Source: Lutjanus erythropterus
Taxonomy: Eukaryota; Chordata; Actinopteri; Lutjaniformes; Lutjanidae
Assembly: GCA_020091685.1 (NCBI GenBank)
Contig: CM034607.1
Coordinates: forward strand, 19,831,221 to 19,895,220
Length of the DNA stretch: 64,000 nucleotides
Reading direction: 5' to 3'
Shown here: in pieces, positions 48,446-59,545 of the stretch
How the letters are laid out: each line of letters opens with the position of its first letter
Position numbering within the stretch: the first letter of the stretch is position 1
The notes under the pieces: generated by a model
Seen by the model: only the letters and a program-made list of their open reading frames with translations
What the model was told of the DNA's origin: nothing
Databases searched by the model: none
Position numbers and translations under genes: made by a program

Positions 48446-49072
48446 TGTGCTCCACAGCCAAAGTACTTTACAACAAAGAAGTTTTGGATAAAAGATTAAA
48501 AAAGGGATTAAAAACAGGGATAGGAAATTTATATTTGCACAATGAAATAAAGAATGTAGTCTCTTCATGCCACACACACATATAACATAAATACAGATAA
48601 TTAAATTCAGACTAGAATAGGATAAAAAAAACACAGTAACATAAAATAAAAGTTATTTATATACATATACATGCAAAACCCACAAAATAATTCTGAAATA
48701 AAATGCCACTGTGCAACACAAAATCCCAATGTAACAAAGGGGAACCCAAAGTATACCCTTGTACGTACGATAAAAAATATAGTTATATCATAAGACAATA
48801 AATCCCTGAAAGGATGACATCACTAAACACAAACACTCCAATAGGAATACACTGCAAGATTAACAATAAATATTATAGATATATTATAGAGTTATGTAAG
48901 AATAACCTCTGCATGAAACTCAAAACATATGCAGGAATTCTTCCTCGCTGTCTTTCCAACTGCTCCTCTTTTGATCTTTGCGACTCACCTGATCATCCCC
49001 CCCCCCCCCCCCCCACAGAAATGCATAATGGGAGACGTGGTCGCAGTGAGGATGTATGTAAAGGAGGCATGA
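47286..49072 (+). CDS. fabp11a: Fatty acid-binding protein, adipocyte type (FABP4-like, teleost FABP11a)
   Basis: Four exons in the canonical FABP pattern: 47286-47358 (73 nt), 47692-47867 (176 nt), 47970-48071 (102 nt) and 49019-49072 (54 nt), giving 134 aa. It is an intracellular lipid-binding protein: a ten-strand beta-barrel with a helix-turn-helix lid that carries long-chain fatty acids in the cytosol. Visible hallmarks are GTWKM near residue 7, the lid [20 protein letters not shown], and the carboxylate-binding residues Arg108, Arg128 and Tyr130 (the R...RxY set of the FABP4/5/8 group). It ends VRMYVKEA. The sequence fits the fish fabp11 clade better than mammalian FABP4, but the a/b paralogue choice is from memory. 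Oddities: the exon 2 donor is GTTAGT, and the exon 4 acceptor has an 18-base pure C tract. The start is the first ATG after the predicted 5' UTR. Confidence 0.96.
48401..48443. repeat. (AAT)n microsatellite in fabp11a intron 3
   Basis: About 14 AAT units. Intron 3 (947 bases) is otherwise AT-rich, with no repeat ends recognised. Confidence 0.95.
48997..49018 (+). other. fabp11a: Homopolymeric C18 acting as polypyrimidine tract of fabp11a exon 4
   Basis: Eighteen consecutive C residues (48997-49014) are followed by ACAG and then exon 4. The tract replaces the usual mixed U/C sequence; some U-rich sequence (CTCCTCTTTTGATCTTTG) lies 20-40 bases further upstream and may contribute. Confidence 0.9.
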
Positions 49073-49285
49073 TGGGGGTCCCTTCAGCCCTCTTGTCGTC
49101 GGACACATCGCAGGATGACAGGCTCAGTTCAATGAGCAAAAGTTAATACCAAACTTACTAAAGTAATGGCGTGTTCTGCTCTTCCTATTCTTTTATCTTC
49201 GCTGTGTTGCCAAAATTAAATTTCTGTGCCTCTGTTCCTCCAACATGACACATTTGGTTTCATTTGGAATTGTTGTGGTGATTTG

Positions 49286-49291
49286 AATAAA
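49286..49291 (+). terminator. fabp11a: fabp11a polyadenylation signal
   Basis: AATAAA lies 214 bases after the stop codon and is followed by GTGCCTCTGTGAGTTTATTGT, a GU-rich stretch typical of the downstream element. The 3' UTR would be about 230 bases. Confidence 0.8.
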
Positions 49292-49329
49292 AATGAGAAT
49301 TTGTCAAAATGGTGCCTCTGTGAGTTTAT

Positions 49330-51120
49330 TGTTTTTTAATGCTGTTTATGTAAGTGGTGTGATGTCCAAATTCAAATATGACTTTCTTGAAAGCATTCCA
49401 ATCATTTAAGCATCCTGAGAAATGCTATGCAAAAAAGCGCCCTAATGGGAACATACAACCTAATCTGACAGGCTCATTTCCTAACTTTAATGATTTGTTT
49501 CCATGCTTGGTCAATTTTACTCGAACTATTCCACTTGCAGTCACTTTTTCCACCTACTTTGGCCTTTATGCTTCCTTATTTTGGTTAGAAAATGAAAGCA
49601 AAAACTTATTCCCTACTTAAAAGGTCAAGAAGTAAACTGTCAGCCATCCTGATGATGTATGATGTGTGTTGGCAGGGACTCCTTGAGGAATGTTAACTTG
49701 TTTCTAGAAGTATTGGGAGTATTGTGCCGGGAGGTCAGCGGGGAAATGTATCCCCTCTTCCTTTCTGGGGAGGTCAGACATTTCCCATTGCACATGTACT
49801 GGCAGCTGTACATAGATGGAGAAACTAAAAAAGCATCATGGGTCGTCCCCTCAGACGTCCCCACCCTCTGGCCACTGGTCAAGTGTTTGTGTGTTTCTGT
49901 GCGTTCAGGGAGGATTGTTCCAGAGGCAACGGCCACTTTCCCATGACAGGAAAAGAGAGACGATAGCACTGATTGGACCTAATGGCCAAAACAGCTGAAA
50001 CAGGTGGAAATGTGGGCCAACACTCGTGTTCTGTTCTGCTTGGACAATGGTGCTGGCAGTAATTGAGGACATACAGCATTTGAACTTTTGGGGAGGTGCC
50101 AAGCGGATGACAATATCGCAGCAGGACGGCAAGCAAAGGTCACCAGCGTAGAGATTTATTAGAGTGTCGCTGGTCATGTTTTTAATGCCTCAAAGATATT
50201 TCACTGAATCCGTTACAGGTACAATTTCCTTTATTCACTCAACACTTAATCCTTTCCTATTCAGTGAAAAAGAGAAGAAACTTGGCATATAAATGATGGC
50301 TGGGGTAACAACTGGGCAAAACTGACAACTGTTCAAGGGCAATGTATAGTAACGCACATCCAAATACTGTCCACAGACTCGCTCTCTTAAGTGCAATTAT
50401 CTGGCATATCTGCAAGTTATGTTTTGAGCTAATGCTAACGTCTGAAGAAGAGCATTTGACGACTGTAGACAGGACTTGACAAAATCAAAAATACCAAATT
50501 TTACCGAACTTGAGCTTATGATATCACTTGGATTTGAGCCATTTGACTTGAAAATACTTGCCACCTTCCCCCAAGCCCAAAGATTAAAAAGGGTGTAACA
50601 TTACATTACCGAGCATGAGCTGGAAAAAATGATAACAAAGATAAGTTTTGTTTGCATACAAATCTATGTGGTGGAAAAAAAAACTACACTATGCAAAATG
50701 TACCAGTTGAAAATAACAGACAGAGACACAATAACTTCCACTCTTGACATTTGAAGTTGTAAAAAGAATGGTAATATGAGGCTTTGCTGTTAAATTTGCA
50801 TTTGATGAAGAATGAATTATGACATGTTTAGGACTTGAATCTCAAAGTTTAGGACTTAGGACTTGAGTGCTAAGACTTAAGACTTACTTGTTATGTCATA
50901 ACATCTAGTTCTAACATTGACATTATTTTGTGCTACATTATCTATCTACCTAAATAAATTTGTGTTACCGTAACAGATATATAGAAAATCTGGGCCCTAT
51001 AGTGTGCTGTGTTCACTGAACTTTAAGGCAACGGAGTCACATGGGAGGATTGGATTTCACTTTGTCTTTGTTGGACACAAAGAAATGAGATATGTGCTAA
51101 ACAATGTAAAAAGAAAGAAA
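49330..51120. other. Gene-free downstream flank of fabp11a
   Basis: 49640-50180 is more complex than its surroundings and has several short frames on both strands, none with splice pairs. It could be regulatory. 50800-50900 repeats GGACTTGA and AGGACTTAGGACTTGAGTGC words, a small degenerate tandem. No gene is supported. Confidence 0.35.
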
Positions 51121-51129
51121 GAAAAAAAA

Positions 51130-51400
51130 AGACCCAGCATCCCCGAGCCACTGATCACGAATCATCTTGCAGAGGCTTGAATGTGATGCACGTCAACATG
51201 AATATTAATTTCCACCAGTATGATGGCTTTTGATACGTACCTGCAGCTAAAATGATTAGTACAGTTTACCTCTTGACTATTAAAAGCAAACCATGCTGCT
51301 CTCATGCATGTGTTTAAGGCTCCGCAGCCCAACGCTTGATCACATTCATCTAATAAGGTCCTGTTTTAATCTAATCTTAACATCTGTACGCATGCTGTTC
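51130..51400. promoter_or_regulatory. Candidate conserved non-coding element
   Basis: Non-repetitive block with homeodomain-type cores (ATGAATATTAATTTCC, AAATGATTAGTACAG) and CACATTCATCTAATAAGGTC. The texture resembles developmental enhancers in fish, but this is inference; no alignment was possible. 51401-53190 to the right holds no supported gene. Confidence 0.25.
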
Positions 51401-53192
51401 AAAATACTGGGTATCCTGCGTGTACATGATACAAGTCCTCTAAGAGCATGGTGATTTTCTCACAGCCAGAGAGAGAAAAGATCACATCTGCTCCGGATTG
51501 ACTTACAGGTGCAGTGCTTGTGATCCACAGGCATCTCCGTCACTCTATTTGGATAACTGCAGGGAATGAGGCAGATCTCCACCTCCCTGTTTTATCTCAG
51601 ACATCTTGATTTGATGGTCCTCAATGTTTCCTAATTATTCAAAATACAATAGGGAAGCGGGGCTGGAAACGTCAACACAATTTAATGAAATATCGGACTC
51701 ATTCTGCAAGAATCTCTAATCATTTTCCCAGCTTTAATGTTTGAAAAAGTAGGAGCTGGATAGTATAACGAACACACAAACATAAACATTAACAGTGTGC
51801 ATGAGGCAGACCATCTGAAATAACACTCTATTAGCCTGAGGCCAAACAGGATAGAAAGGAAGGTATCTCACACTGGAGAGGAAAGGTCTTGATCTTACTC
51901 TGCTGCCCACAGTCGACGGAGGCAAACCTTACATCAGCAGAGCGGTTTCACAGAGCAAATTAGGAAACTGTTCAGGAAGGAGCATGATAGTGAGAAGCCT
52001 GCTGAGAGTTAACCGGCAGAGGAGGATGGAGACAAACAAAGGGACTACAGGATGAACTTGAGACCTGACGTTCAGTGTTGTTACCCTCGAGATAGGAGGG
52101 TTTCTTGTAATGTCATCAGTTGTAGAAGAAATATTCAGATCCTTTACTTAAAGCTACTACAAGGGTTTTTCAATTGATCATGAAACAGTCTCAGTTTCAT
52201 GATCATGCCGCTACATGACCTACATAAGAAAACAAGTGTTTGTTTCTATAGGTTTATTATTAATGCCTGTCAATGAGTCGCATTCTCTCTGAAATCAGAT
52301 GAAGCAAACCTGTGTTTACATTTTCCCAGACAAAGTTATAGCGAGTAGTAAAAGGAAGCAGGAAGAGATTTTAATTTGATCATTTTATTTTTGACATTTG
52401 CTTCAAAGTATCAAAAGTAAAAGTACTCACTGCAGAAAAATGTCCTCTGTGATTGTTATACCATTAGATTATTAGATTATTATTACTCTTGCATTGCTTA
52501 TTAATTTAAAAGCAGGATTTTTTCTGTTGAGGTGGAGCTAAATTGCAACTATTTAAATACAAACAAGGCAGAATCGGCCCCCCGGGTATCCTTTAAAACA
52601 TCTGAGTTTTAATGTGGTGCTTTTAAGGTTTGAAAAATGCAGGGATTTTGAATTAAGTGTTTGAAACTACTTGAAATTATGTTTGCATTACTTTCTTAAT
52701 ACATGGCTCTCTGAATAATTTCCTTTTTCGATAATGAAGTAAGTCAGAAAAGTGAAAATGACTCTGCTTGAGCTTCGATCGCCTCTCTGCACGTGTGGCT
52801 ACACTTAGAATAATCTGTTGGCTTTTTTTTTATCTTGAGGCGAACTGATGACAGCATGCTGGGAGATTGTTATTTCAATGAACGTTAGCGTGAAAACAAA
52901 AAAAAAACAGAATGATTTTGTTTTATACTGAAGTTATTTATCTAGTCATTGTTTGAGTGATTGTTTTATATTGGCTCATCCAGGTTGTGTAGTATGCCAA
53001 GTCTACGTCTGCACAGGTGACACATTTTGAAAACTGTTTGTGTTTCTCTTTAATTTGTCACTCCTCTGAAGAACACTACCACAAAACATAATTTTAGTTG
53101 TGTATATCACTATAATATCTGATTTAAAGTGATGACAAAACTAAATAATTATTTTGTATGTGAATATGTCATTAAATGCACATCTTCAGTGG

Positions 53193-53277
53193 TGGAAAAG
53201 CTTGAAAACGCACCTTGAAAATGCTTGAAAAGTGCTTGAATTTGACTTTGGAAAAGGTTTAGGACCCCTGAGAATAT
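53193..53277 (+). repeat. CTTGAAAATGCTTGAA low-complexity repeat
   Basis: Repeated CTTGAAAA units run into GTGCTTGAATTTGACTTTGG, a degenerate tandem that also forms the edge of the neighbouring family A fragment. Confidence 0.5.
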
Positions 53278-53283
53278 TGTTTA

Positions 53284-53408
53284 GCTTCCTACACCGGTAC
53301 TGCTGCTTGTCCAAACTGGGTACGTGCTGACCGCCATCTGCTGTACGTAATACACTGACAAGTACCTCATATGACCCCACTTCAAAAAATCCAAACTATC
53401 CCTTTAAG
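53284..53408 (+). mobile_element. Family A element, right-end fragment
   Basis: CTGACCGCCATCTGCTGTAC matches the interior of the 8118 copy, and the right end AATCCAAACTATCCCTTTAA matches the copies at 25.4 and 31.6 kb. The left half is missing. Confidence 0.65.
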
Positions 53409-53553
53409 AACAAGAAAATACACACATATAAATGATGTGACACGTAATGCATTATTTTGCTGAATGTGACTCGCACACACACAATGTAAACCGCTGATTT
53501 TATGCTTTATTGCCAGCTGTTTGTCTGCCTATGTTTGAGCATGTATGTATATG

Positions 53554-53556
<3 letters not shown>

Positions 53557-53588
<32 letters not shown>
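53557..53588. repeat. (GT)n microsatellite
   Basis: A 28-base GT run after GTGTGCGTG. 53589-54841 to its right contains no supported gene. Confidence 0.9.
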
Positions 53589-54841
53589 TCTCATGCCTGA
53601 TAGACAAAGGTATCTTGTTGATACTGGGGTTGGTTGTTTTGTATTAAGAAAGATTGTCTTGGACTTTAGAAGAATGAACTCACATCCTTTGCATAACATC
53701 TGGAAAGCTCCACTTGAGCTGCAGCGTCGACACCCATCCTCCGCTTGTCCTCTGCGTGTCCTTAACTTAAACTCTGTTAAACACAAACACCTTTCATGTA
53801 CATGATGTACATGATGTATGAGCATGTGACGTAGGACTTAATTTTATTGTCCTTTAAATTGTACATTACAAAATGTGGTTTGGTAATAAACACAGAGTTG
53901 ACTTTATAATTTCAGTCATTATTTGTTTACTTGTTTATAGATTTATTTTCCATGGCATGAGGAGGAATTGCTTCCAGACAGTCCAGTAAATGTGGCAACT
54001 CACTCTTTCTTTAATTTAGGAGCTGCAGCACGATGACTGAAAAGGATGTGTAGACCACAGTGTCTGAGGCGGTAAATTTTCAGTCACAACAATCTAATCT
54101 GTAAAGCAGGGGAACGAAATCTGGGCTTTTCTAACCAAGGATCACAGGACAGGAACAGTGAGGAACAGACTCAGGGACAAAATGTCTCCACATCTCAAGA
54201 AATGTGAAGATTAGGTCAGTTAGACAGATTTATTTTAAGTTTAAAAATGAGCAGATAGGACAAGGGCCAAACTAAAATATCCAAGTACGTCAAATAATTT
54301 TTTTCCCAAAGATGGTTTCTGTCAATTACGGTAATTCTTATCATGCTGATGTTTGTTTAAGTGTTTATTTTTCTGATAAGTTTTTGAGTAGGTATTTGAT
54401 GTAATAAAAAGGGGGTTTTATGTCACGATGAGCTCTGAGCTCTTGAGTTGATACCACGGCTTCAACCCCAATCACTGCTGCTCCAGTCCAGTCTCACTCC
54501 CAACTCATCACATACTGATGATTTGTCACCGCCCCTCAGCGACTCATACAGAAGCGCACGGCACATGATAGTAGCCGACAGCGACGCACCAGGATTTTCA
54601 AGTGACTTCAATGTAAACCCGTCTGCGGCTGTATGGGACACATCAAGCTTTCAATGTAGTGTAAAGAGGGACCACATATGGAGGACCAACAACCCAGAAG
54701 ACTAAGGTTCGTGTCCCATGTAAAACCAAAGCATTATTAAAAAAATTTAAGTACATAACTTTACGTCTGTCATGTGACTTTCATTGCATGACTTTTGAGC
54801 CTCAACCTTCCAAAACTGAAAGCATTTCACAGTGTTAAACC

Positions 54842-54867
54842 AAAAAAAAAAAAAAAAAAAAAAAAAA
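54842..54867. repeat. A26 homopolymer
   Basis: Twenty-six consecutive A residues. No retrotransposed gene could be recognised upstream, so it is not called a retroposon tail. Confidence 0.95.
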
Positions 54868-55014
54868 GGCTGATACAGTCTGATACTGATGACTACCTTG
54901 TGCTTCAGTATCAGATGTCAAGGGACGGTGACAAATCATTGATACGTGATGAGTATGTGACGAGTTGGAAAGCAAACGGGTCGACTGCCCAGGCACTGGC
55001 TCTAAAAGACGTCA

Positions 55015-55135
55015 CCAGCAAAAGATGGCAGTGCTCGTATCCGGGATATTCCAACTTCGTTTTTGTACGGTGAGGAAGTGGAGGTGCATCATCCATCTTT
55101 TTATATACAGTCACTGGTCTGGACAGGTTTCATGT
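55015..55135 (+). repeat. Probable dispersed repeat fragment
   Basis: The CATCCATCTTTTTATATACA string and the preceding GATGGCAGTG...CCGGGATATTCC region look like a fish dispersed repeat, which explains the uninterrupted frames here. Only one copy is in the window, so confidence is limited. 55136-55980 has no supported gene. Confidence 0.3.
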
Positions 55136-55984
55136 TGTCCTCAATCGTTTTACCTGTCAAATTTAGACTTTAAAATCCCAGAACAACCCAAACTCTGGTA
55201 TGTCAGCATTAAAATGACGACACATGCACAAAACAAGTTGGGACTTCAAAACAACTTGACGTCAGCATTCTCATTGTGGTTTGCTGTTGAGTCCGAACCA
55301 CCTTGGCTTCAGGGAAATTCAAGAAAAAAAAAATCCCTCTCCCACTCTGTGTTTTTCGACTTATATTTCTGCTGGAAGGTGGAGGTGACCTTGGGATCAA
55401 CCCCCACCCAGATACATCTTTCTCTCTCTCATCTCTCTCGCAGAGGGCTGCTGTGAAGTATATGCCTCCACATTCACTCAAAACATTGAGCACACATCGA
55501 TTTTACCTTAGCCCTCTCCACAGGACCTGTGGCACCTATGCAAGAATCAGTCTCCTTGGGCAACCAAACAGCTGGGCAGAACTATGTCAGTCGAGGCCCC
55601 ACACAGCTGTAGGGGAGGCCGGTTGCCACGCAACAGGCTTTCTTTCCACAGAACCTTGCAATCCAGTTATACTTTCATCAACAAGTCTCTGAATGTTATG
55701 CAAGCTGTGCCCTGTCTGGTCACACAGAGGCAGGCTGCCGTATTATCTCCTCCAAACACCCAGAGAGACATGCCTGGGATTCCAGGGGGGGAACACTGTT
55801 TAGGATCAAAGATTGTAGAGTAGAGCTCTGGATTCAAGCAATCAGTCCAAACTTTTAAATGAACAAGTACTTGTATTTCTACACATCTTTATTTATCTCA
55901 AAGCAGCACCCATTAGTGCCTAATCCTCTATCTGGGGCCCTGTTACAGGCACTTCCTAACTTACAGTTTGGTGACCATGGTGAT

Positions 55985-57605
55985 TAGGGTTAGGACCGGA
56001 TTTAGGAAAAAAAAAGTCAACGTTCCTATCCTCGGCTGAGATAGGAAAAGTATGTTACACAAGCATCCCAACTTCCCAAAATCTTGAATTAACTCCTAAC
56101 TGTCCTGACTTTCATTTTTTCCGCCTGTAGGAGTAGCTAGTAGCTAGTAGCGTTCACTGAGAGCAGCTAATGTAAAGGGGCCTTCACATGATAAGACATT
56201 TGTCCTGGACTCACCATGAGGTAGGGAGAGGCAGAGCACAGTGCTACAACCGCTACGTCCTTCTGTTTAAGTTACATGATTCACAAATCTTATAGCCCAA
56301 TCTGACTCCTCATATTTCGCCGTGCATTATGTTTGCTAGTAAGATCTTTTTTTTAGAGTTTGGGGAACCCTGAAACACTTTTCTTCTGTCATGTCTGGAA
56401 GGGAAACCTTGTTTTGCAAAACTCTTGTGAGGTTTGTGTATGTTGTGCCTCCATTGTGATGTTGTACAAATGTTCACTCTTGCGAGATCTTCCACGGGCC
56501 TGGGGTTCTCTTCAAGACTTCACCATCAATCTCTCCTTCCTCCTCTTGTGTCACTTCCACACATCTGTGGTCTCTTCTCCGTGCGTTGTCACATACAACT
56601 GTTATCTCATTGGTTGAGCTTTGAAAGGTCAGCGGCAAACAAGAGCAAAGTTCAAATAATTTGAACAGCGGTCAGCAGCAGATCCCAGCGGTGCACCACG
56701 CTGAGGATAGCGGTGCCGCGTAGTTGGGCGCCACTGCTCTCTGCATAGGAAAACAATGGGACAGCCAGCGCAAAGCGTTTTTACCGCTGATGTGTTGGGG
56801 CCTTTAGTGTTTGTAGCTAATGGTATTGTTTGCCAACAATAGCTAACGGTTGTGTTCACTAACAGTAGCTAATGGACAACACAATGCATGCTAAATATGT
56901 GTCAGCCAATTCCCCTTTGTTTAAGTTAGGTTACATTCCTGTAAAGTCACCAGCTGTATTGATAACAAGAAATATGTAGTAAATAATTATTTAAAAAAAA
57001 CATTCAGTACCATACCATGCCATAGTATTCAATTAAATTAAAAGGTATGGTGTAAGAGGAGTTGTGTTGAACTGGTTGAGAAGCTACAGTAAGAAACGGA
57101 CAACTTTATGTGCAAATGAGCGATTACAAATCAACATGCATCGACAGGGGTCAGTATTGGGTCCAAAACAGTCTTTTGTACATAATTGACAAATGTAGGG
57201 AATCAAAGAAATTAAAATTTGTTTTATCTGTGGATGACACAATTTTTTTTCCCTGCTTGTTGTATAATTATATTGGTCCACTCTCTTTCTTGTATCTCCT
57301 GAGTTAACGTTATTGTAAATTTCCACAAAAAAGAAAATCTTTGGATTTCTCTGCAGATGTTACCAACAACTTTAAGTCATCTATTTTGAGGTTAAGGGCA
57401 CATTGTTTTTTATATTTCTCCATGTTTTGTATGTTTCGATATATATTTGTTTAGTTGATTAGTTCTGACAGATGGACAAATAGTAGTGTTGGTTGCGAAG
57501 TAACAGATATCAAAATTGACAAGCATGTTGGATTGAGTATTTTTATTCCTAATCTGAGTTAAGATAGCACAAAGTAAGATATCATAGCATTCCTAAAGTT
57601 AGTTA
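55985..57605 (+). mobile_element. Possible 1.6-kb DNA transposon relic
   Basis: 55985-56160 matches 59161-59358 in order (CAACGTTCCTATCCT, TACACAAGCATCCCAACTTC, CCAAAATCTTGAATTAACT). A loose reverse-complement counterpart lies at 57550-57605 (TTAAGATAGCACAAAGTAAG, TTAGTTAGGATTTGCG). The interior, including the GC-richer 56620-56770, shows no transposase I can read. The boundaries and unity of the element are uncertain. Confidence 0.4.
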
Positions 57606-57693
57606 GGATTTGCGTCTGGGGTTCAGATGGTGTACAGCCAGCTCAAAGTATAACTTCTAAGGGCCTTTGCGCTGTATATGAGGAAATACATTT

Positions 57694-57981
57694 TTGCCTT
57701 TGAGGACACCACAAAGAATCACTGTTTGTCAAGTTGACCCACCAGGAGTTCCTGCCAATGTTAAGCTTAGAGCAAGACCCCTTTCAGTGATTGTAAAGCT
57801 CAGAGGAAGGATGGTGGAAAGCTTTAAAGTGAGGCCATACAAACCAGATCCTGTACAGGGGTTTCCCATGGGAAGCGCTGCGACCCACTTTGCCTTTTAT
57901 GCATATACAGGAGTGTTTTCCTGCCTGCTCTTTTGTCCAATGTGCCTATGTTTGTGCTTTTCTGTTCTTGGTAGGCAATAA
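57694..57981 (+). other. Unrecognised open frame ending at an AATAAA
   Basis: A frame of about 95 codons, without an ATG at its left edge, reads TPQRITVCQVDPPGVPANVK and on through VESFKVRPYKPDPVQGF before turning hydrophobic. Its first 55 codons have protein-like composition. The stop codon TAA overlaps AATAAA (57975-57980). It could be a terminal exon, an old pseudogene piece, a transposon-derived fragment or chance. I do not recognise the family, and the left flank has only a weak acceptor-like TTTTTGCCTTTGAG. Confidence 0.25.
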
Positions 57982-59160
57982 AAAGTCAGGAAGCGTTCGC
58001 ATTTTATGCTCTGAATCCGCCACAAGTCGTCACAGTGTCGGGGTTATCCGTTCCTCCTCCTCCTCCTATGACTACTGTGTGACGGGACATGTGATCTGTA
58101 ATCTGGATGGGGTGATGGTGATGGGGGAGTGAGGAACGGGGTGATCTTTGAAATCAGTGTGTGTGACGTGAGGTTGAATGCATGTGTGTGTGTTAAACTA
58201 GATGGGAAATAACATTCTGTAGATCTCTGTTTGTTCACATCAAGCATTCTTTGTGCTCAACCCTCAGAAAGCACGCAGTGACTCTGTAACATGCAGAGCA
58301 GTTTATTTTACGGCCACAGCATGAAGAGCATGAACAGAACTTCTGTGAGTGGAAAATGGACTTCAAACACTGAATTATTACATAATCAAATCGGGGCAAC
58401 CGTAACATGTACGCATTTCAGACGGTTAACTCTAAGAAAGCTGCAGATTGAATTTGCATATGCATTCAAATACGATGTGTAAGCTTACTTGAAATGGTTA
58501 TTTGCATAAGTACATTTTTAACATCAAACTAAACATATGAAAAGCACAAAAAATCAACCATACCCTTGAAAATTGCAATCATCACATTAAACCCACATTA
58601 ATATTATTAACACTGTTATTTAATGTGTATATTTTCTTTTTCACCACTTTTATTTTTTCAATTTATATCTTTATTTTATTTATCATCAGATATTATTCAA
58701 CATTTATTTACTTATTGTAAATAAATGTTTTCCATATGTGACTGGGTTCCATGACCCATTGAAAAGCCACGCTGGGGAGTTCAGGTGAGGCAGGAGACAT
58801 CACGATCTGGAAGAACTGGAAGAACCATTCACCCTCCCATGACAGACAGTACATCAGACCGTCTGTTGCACTCTTTATGATAGCAGACAGAATGCAATTT
58901 CAAGTAATCTAAGTGGATAAAGTAATGGAAAAGTAATGTTTCTCTTGCAAGTCTGCAAACTGGCACACACACACACACACACACTAACACGTACATGGTG
59001 TTGATATTTTAAAGGTCAGACTCTGCTGTTTGTCTGCTCTGGTTTCAGTGGTTTACAGTTTTCATCATGTCATTTAGCTGCAGATAGAGGCAAAGAATGA
59101 AACGTTAGTGATCGAAGCTCAGATTACACATTCCACATCCTGTTCTAACTGTTTGGTAAT
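57982..59160. other. No gene seen
   Basis: Contains AT-rich 58500-58740 and a (CA)n run at 58964-58984. No supported coding or RNA feature. Confidence 0.4.
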
Positions 59161-59358
59161 TAGGGTTATGCTCCTAACCCATTCCTAAGTCAATGTTCTA
59201 TCCTAACTAAGACAGGAAATATGAATTACACAAACATCCTAACTTTCCAAAATCTTAAATAAACTGTGCTAACTTTTGGATAAATGTTAAGCGTCCTCAC
59301 TTTAATTTTTCCACCTGTAGTAGTTGCTTACTTACAGGTTGATTTCACTGACACTGTC
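59161..59358 (+). repeat. Second copy of the 55985 repeat end
   Basis: GTTCTATCCTAACTAAGACA, TACACAAACATCCTAACTTT and CCAAAATCTTAAATAAACT parallel 55985-56160 in the same orientation. No partner end was recognised to the right. Confidence 0.6.
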
Positions 59359-59457
59359 CTCCACACAGCTGCAGATCCCACCAGTAGAGTTAGCTTACAA
59401 TAGCTAACGGTAGAATAACACATGAAAACAGCTGCATAACCACTTGCTAGTGGGCCT

Positions 59458-59545
59458 GGTGCTTTAGCTGAATGGATCCTGTAGCTCTGTGTGCTATGAG
59501 AGATCCACAGTTTGATTCCCAGTCAAGACTGGGAGTGCCCATGGT
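59458..59545 (+). repeat. tRNA-like fragment (SINE head or tRNA pseudogene)
   Basis: TAGCTGAATGG (59465-59475) fits an RNA polymerase III A box, and GTTTGATTCC (59510-59519) fits a B box, at tRNA-like spacing. The arms do not fold into a clean cloverleaf and no intact acceptor stem is seen, so it is not called a functional tRNA. Confidence 0.4.

Noticed and set aside
48814..49146. 110-codon frame spanning fabp11a exon 4
   Set aside because: It is in a different frame from the FABP coding sequence and runs through the poly-C tract (Pro run).
54965..55456. 163-codon frame on +
   Set aside because: It crosses what looks like a dispersed repeat fragment, has no splice or promoter context, and is overlapped by open frames on the other strand.
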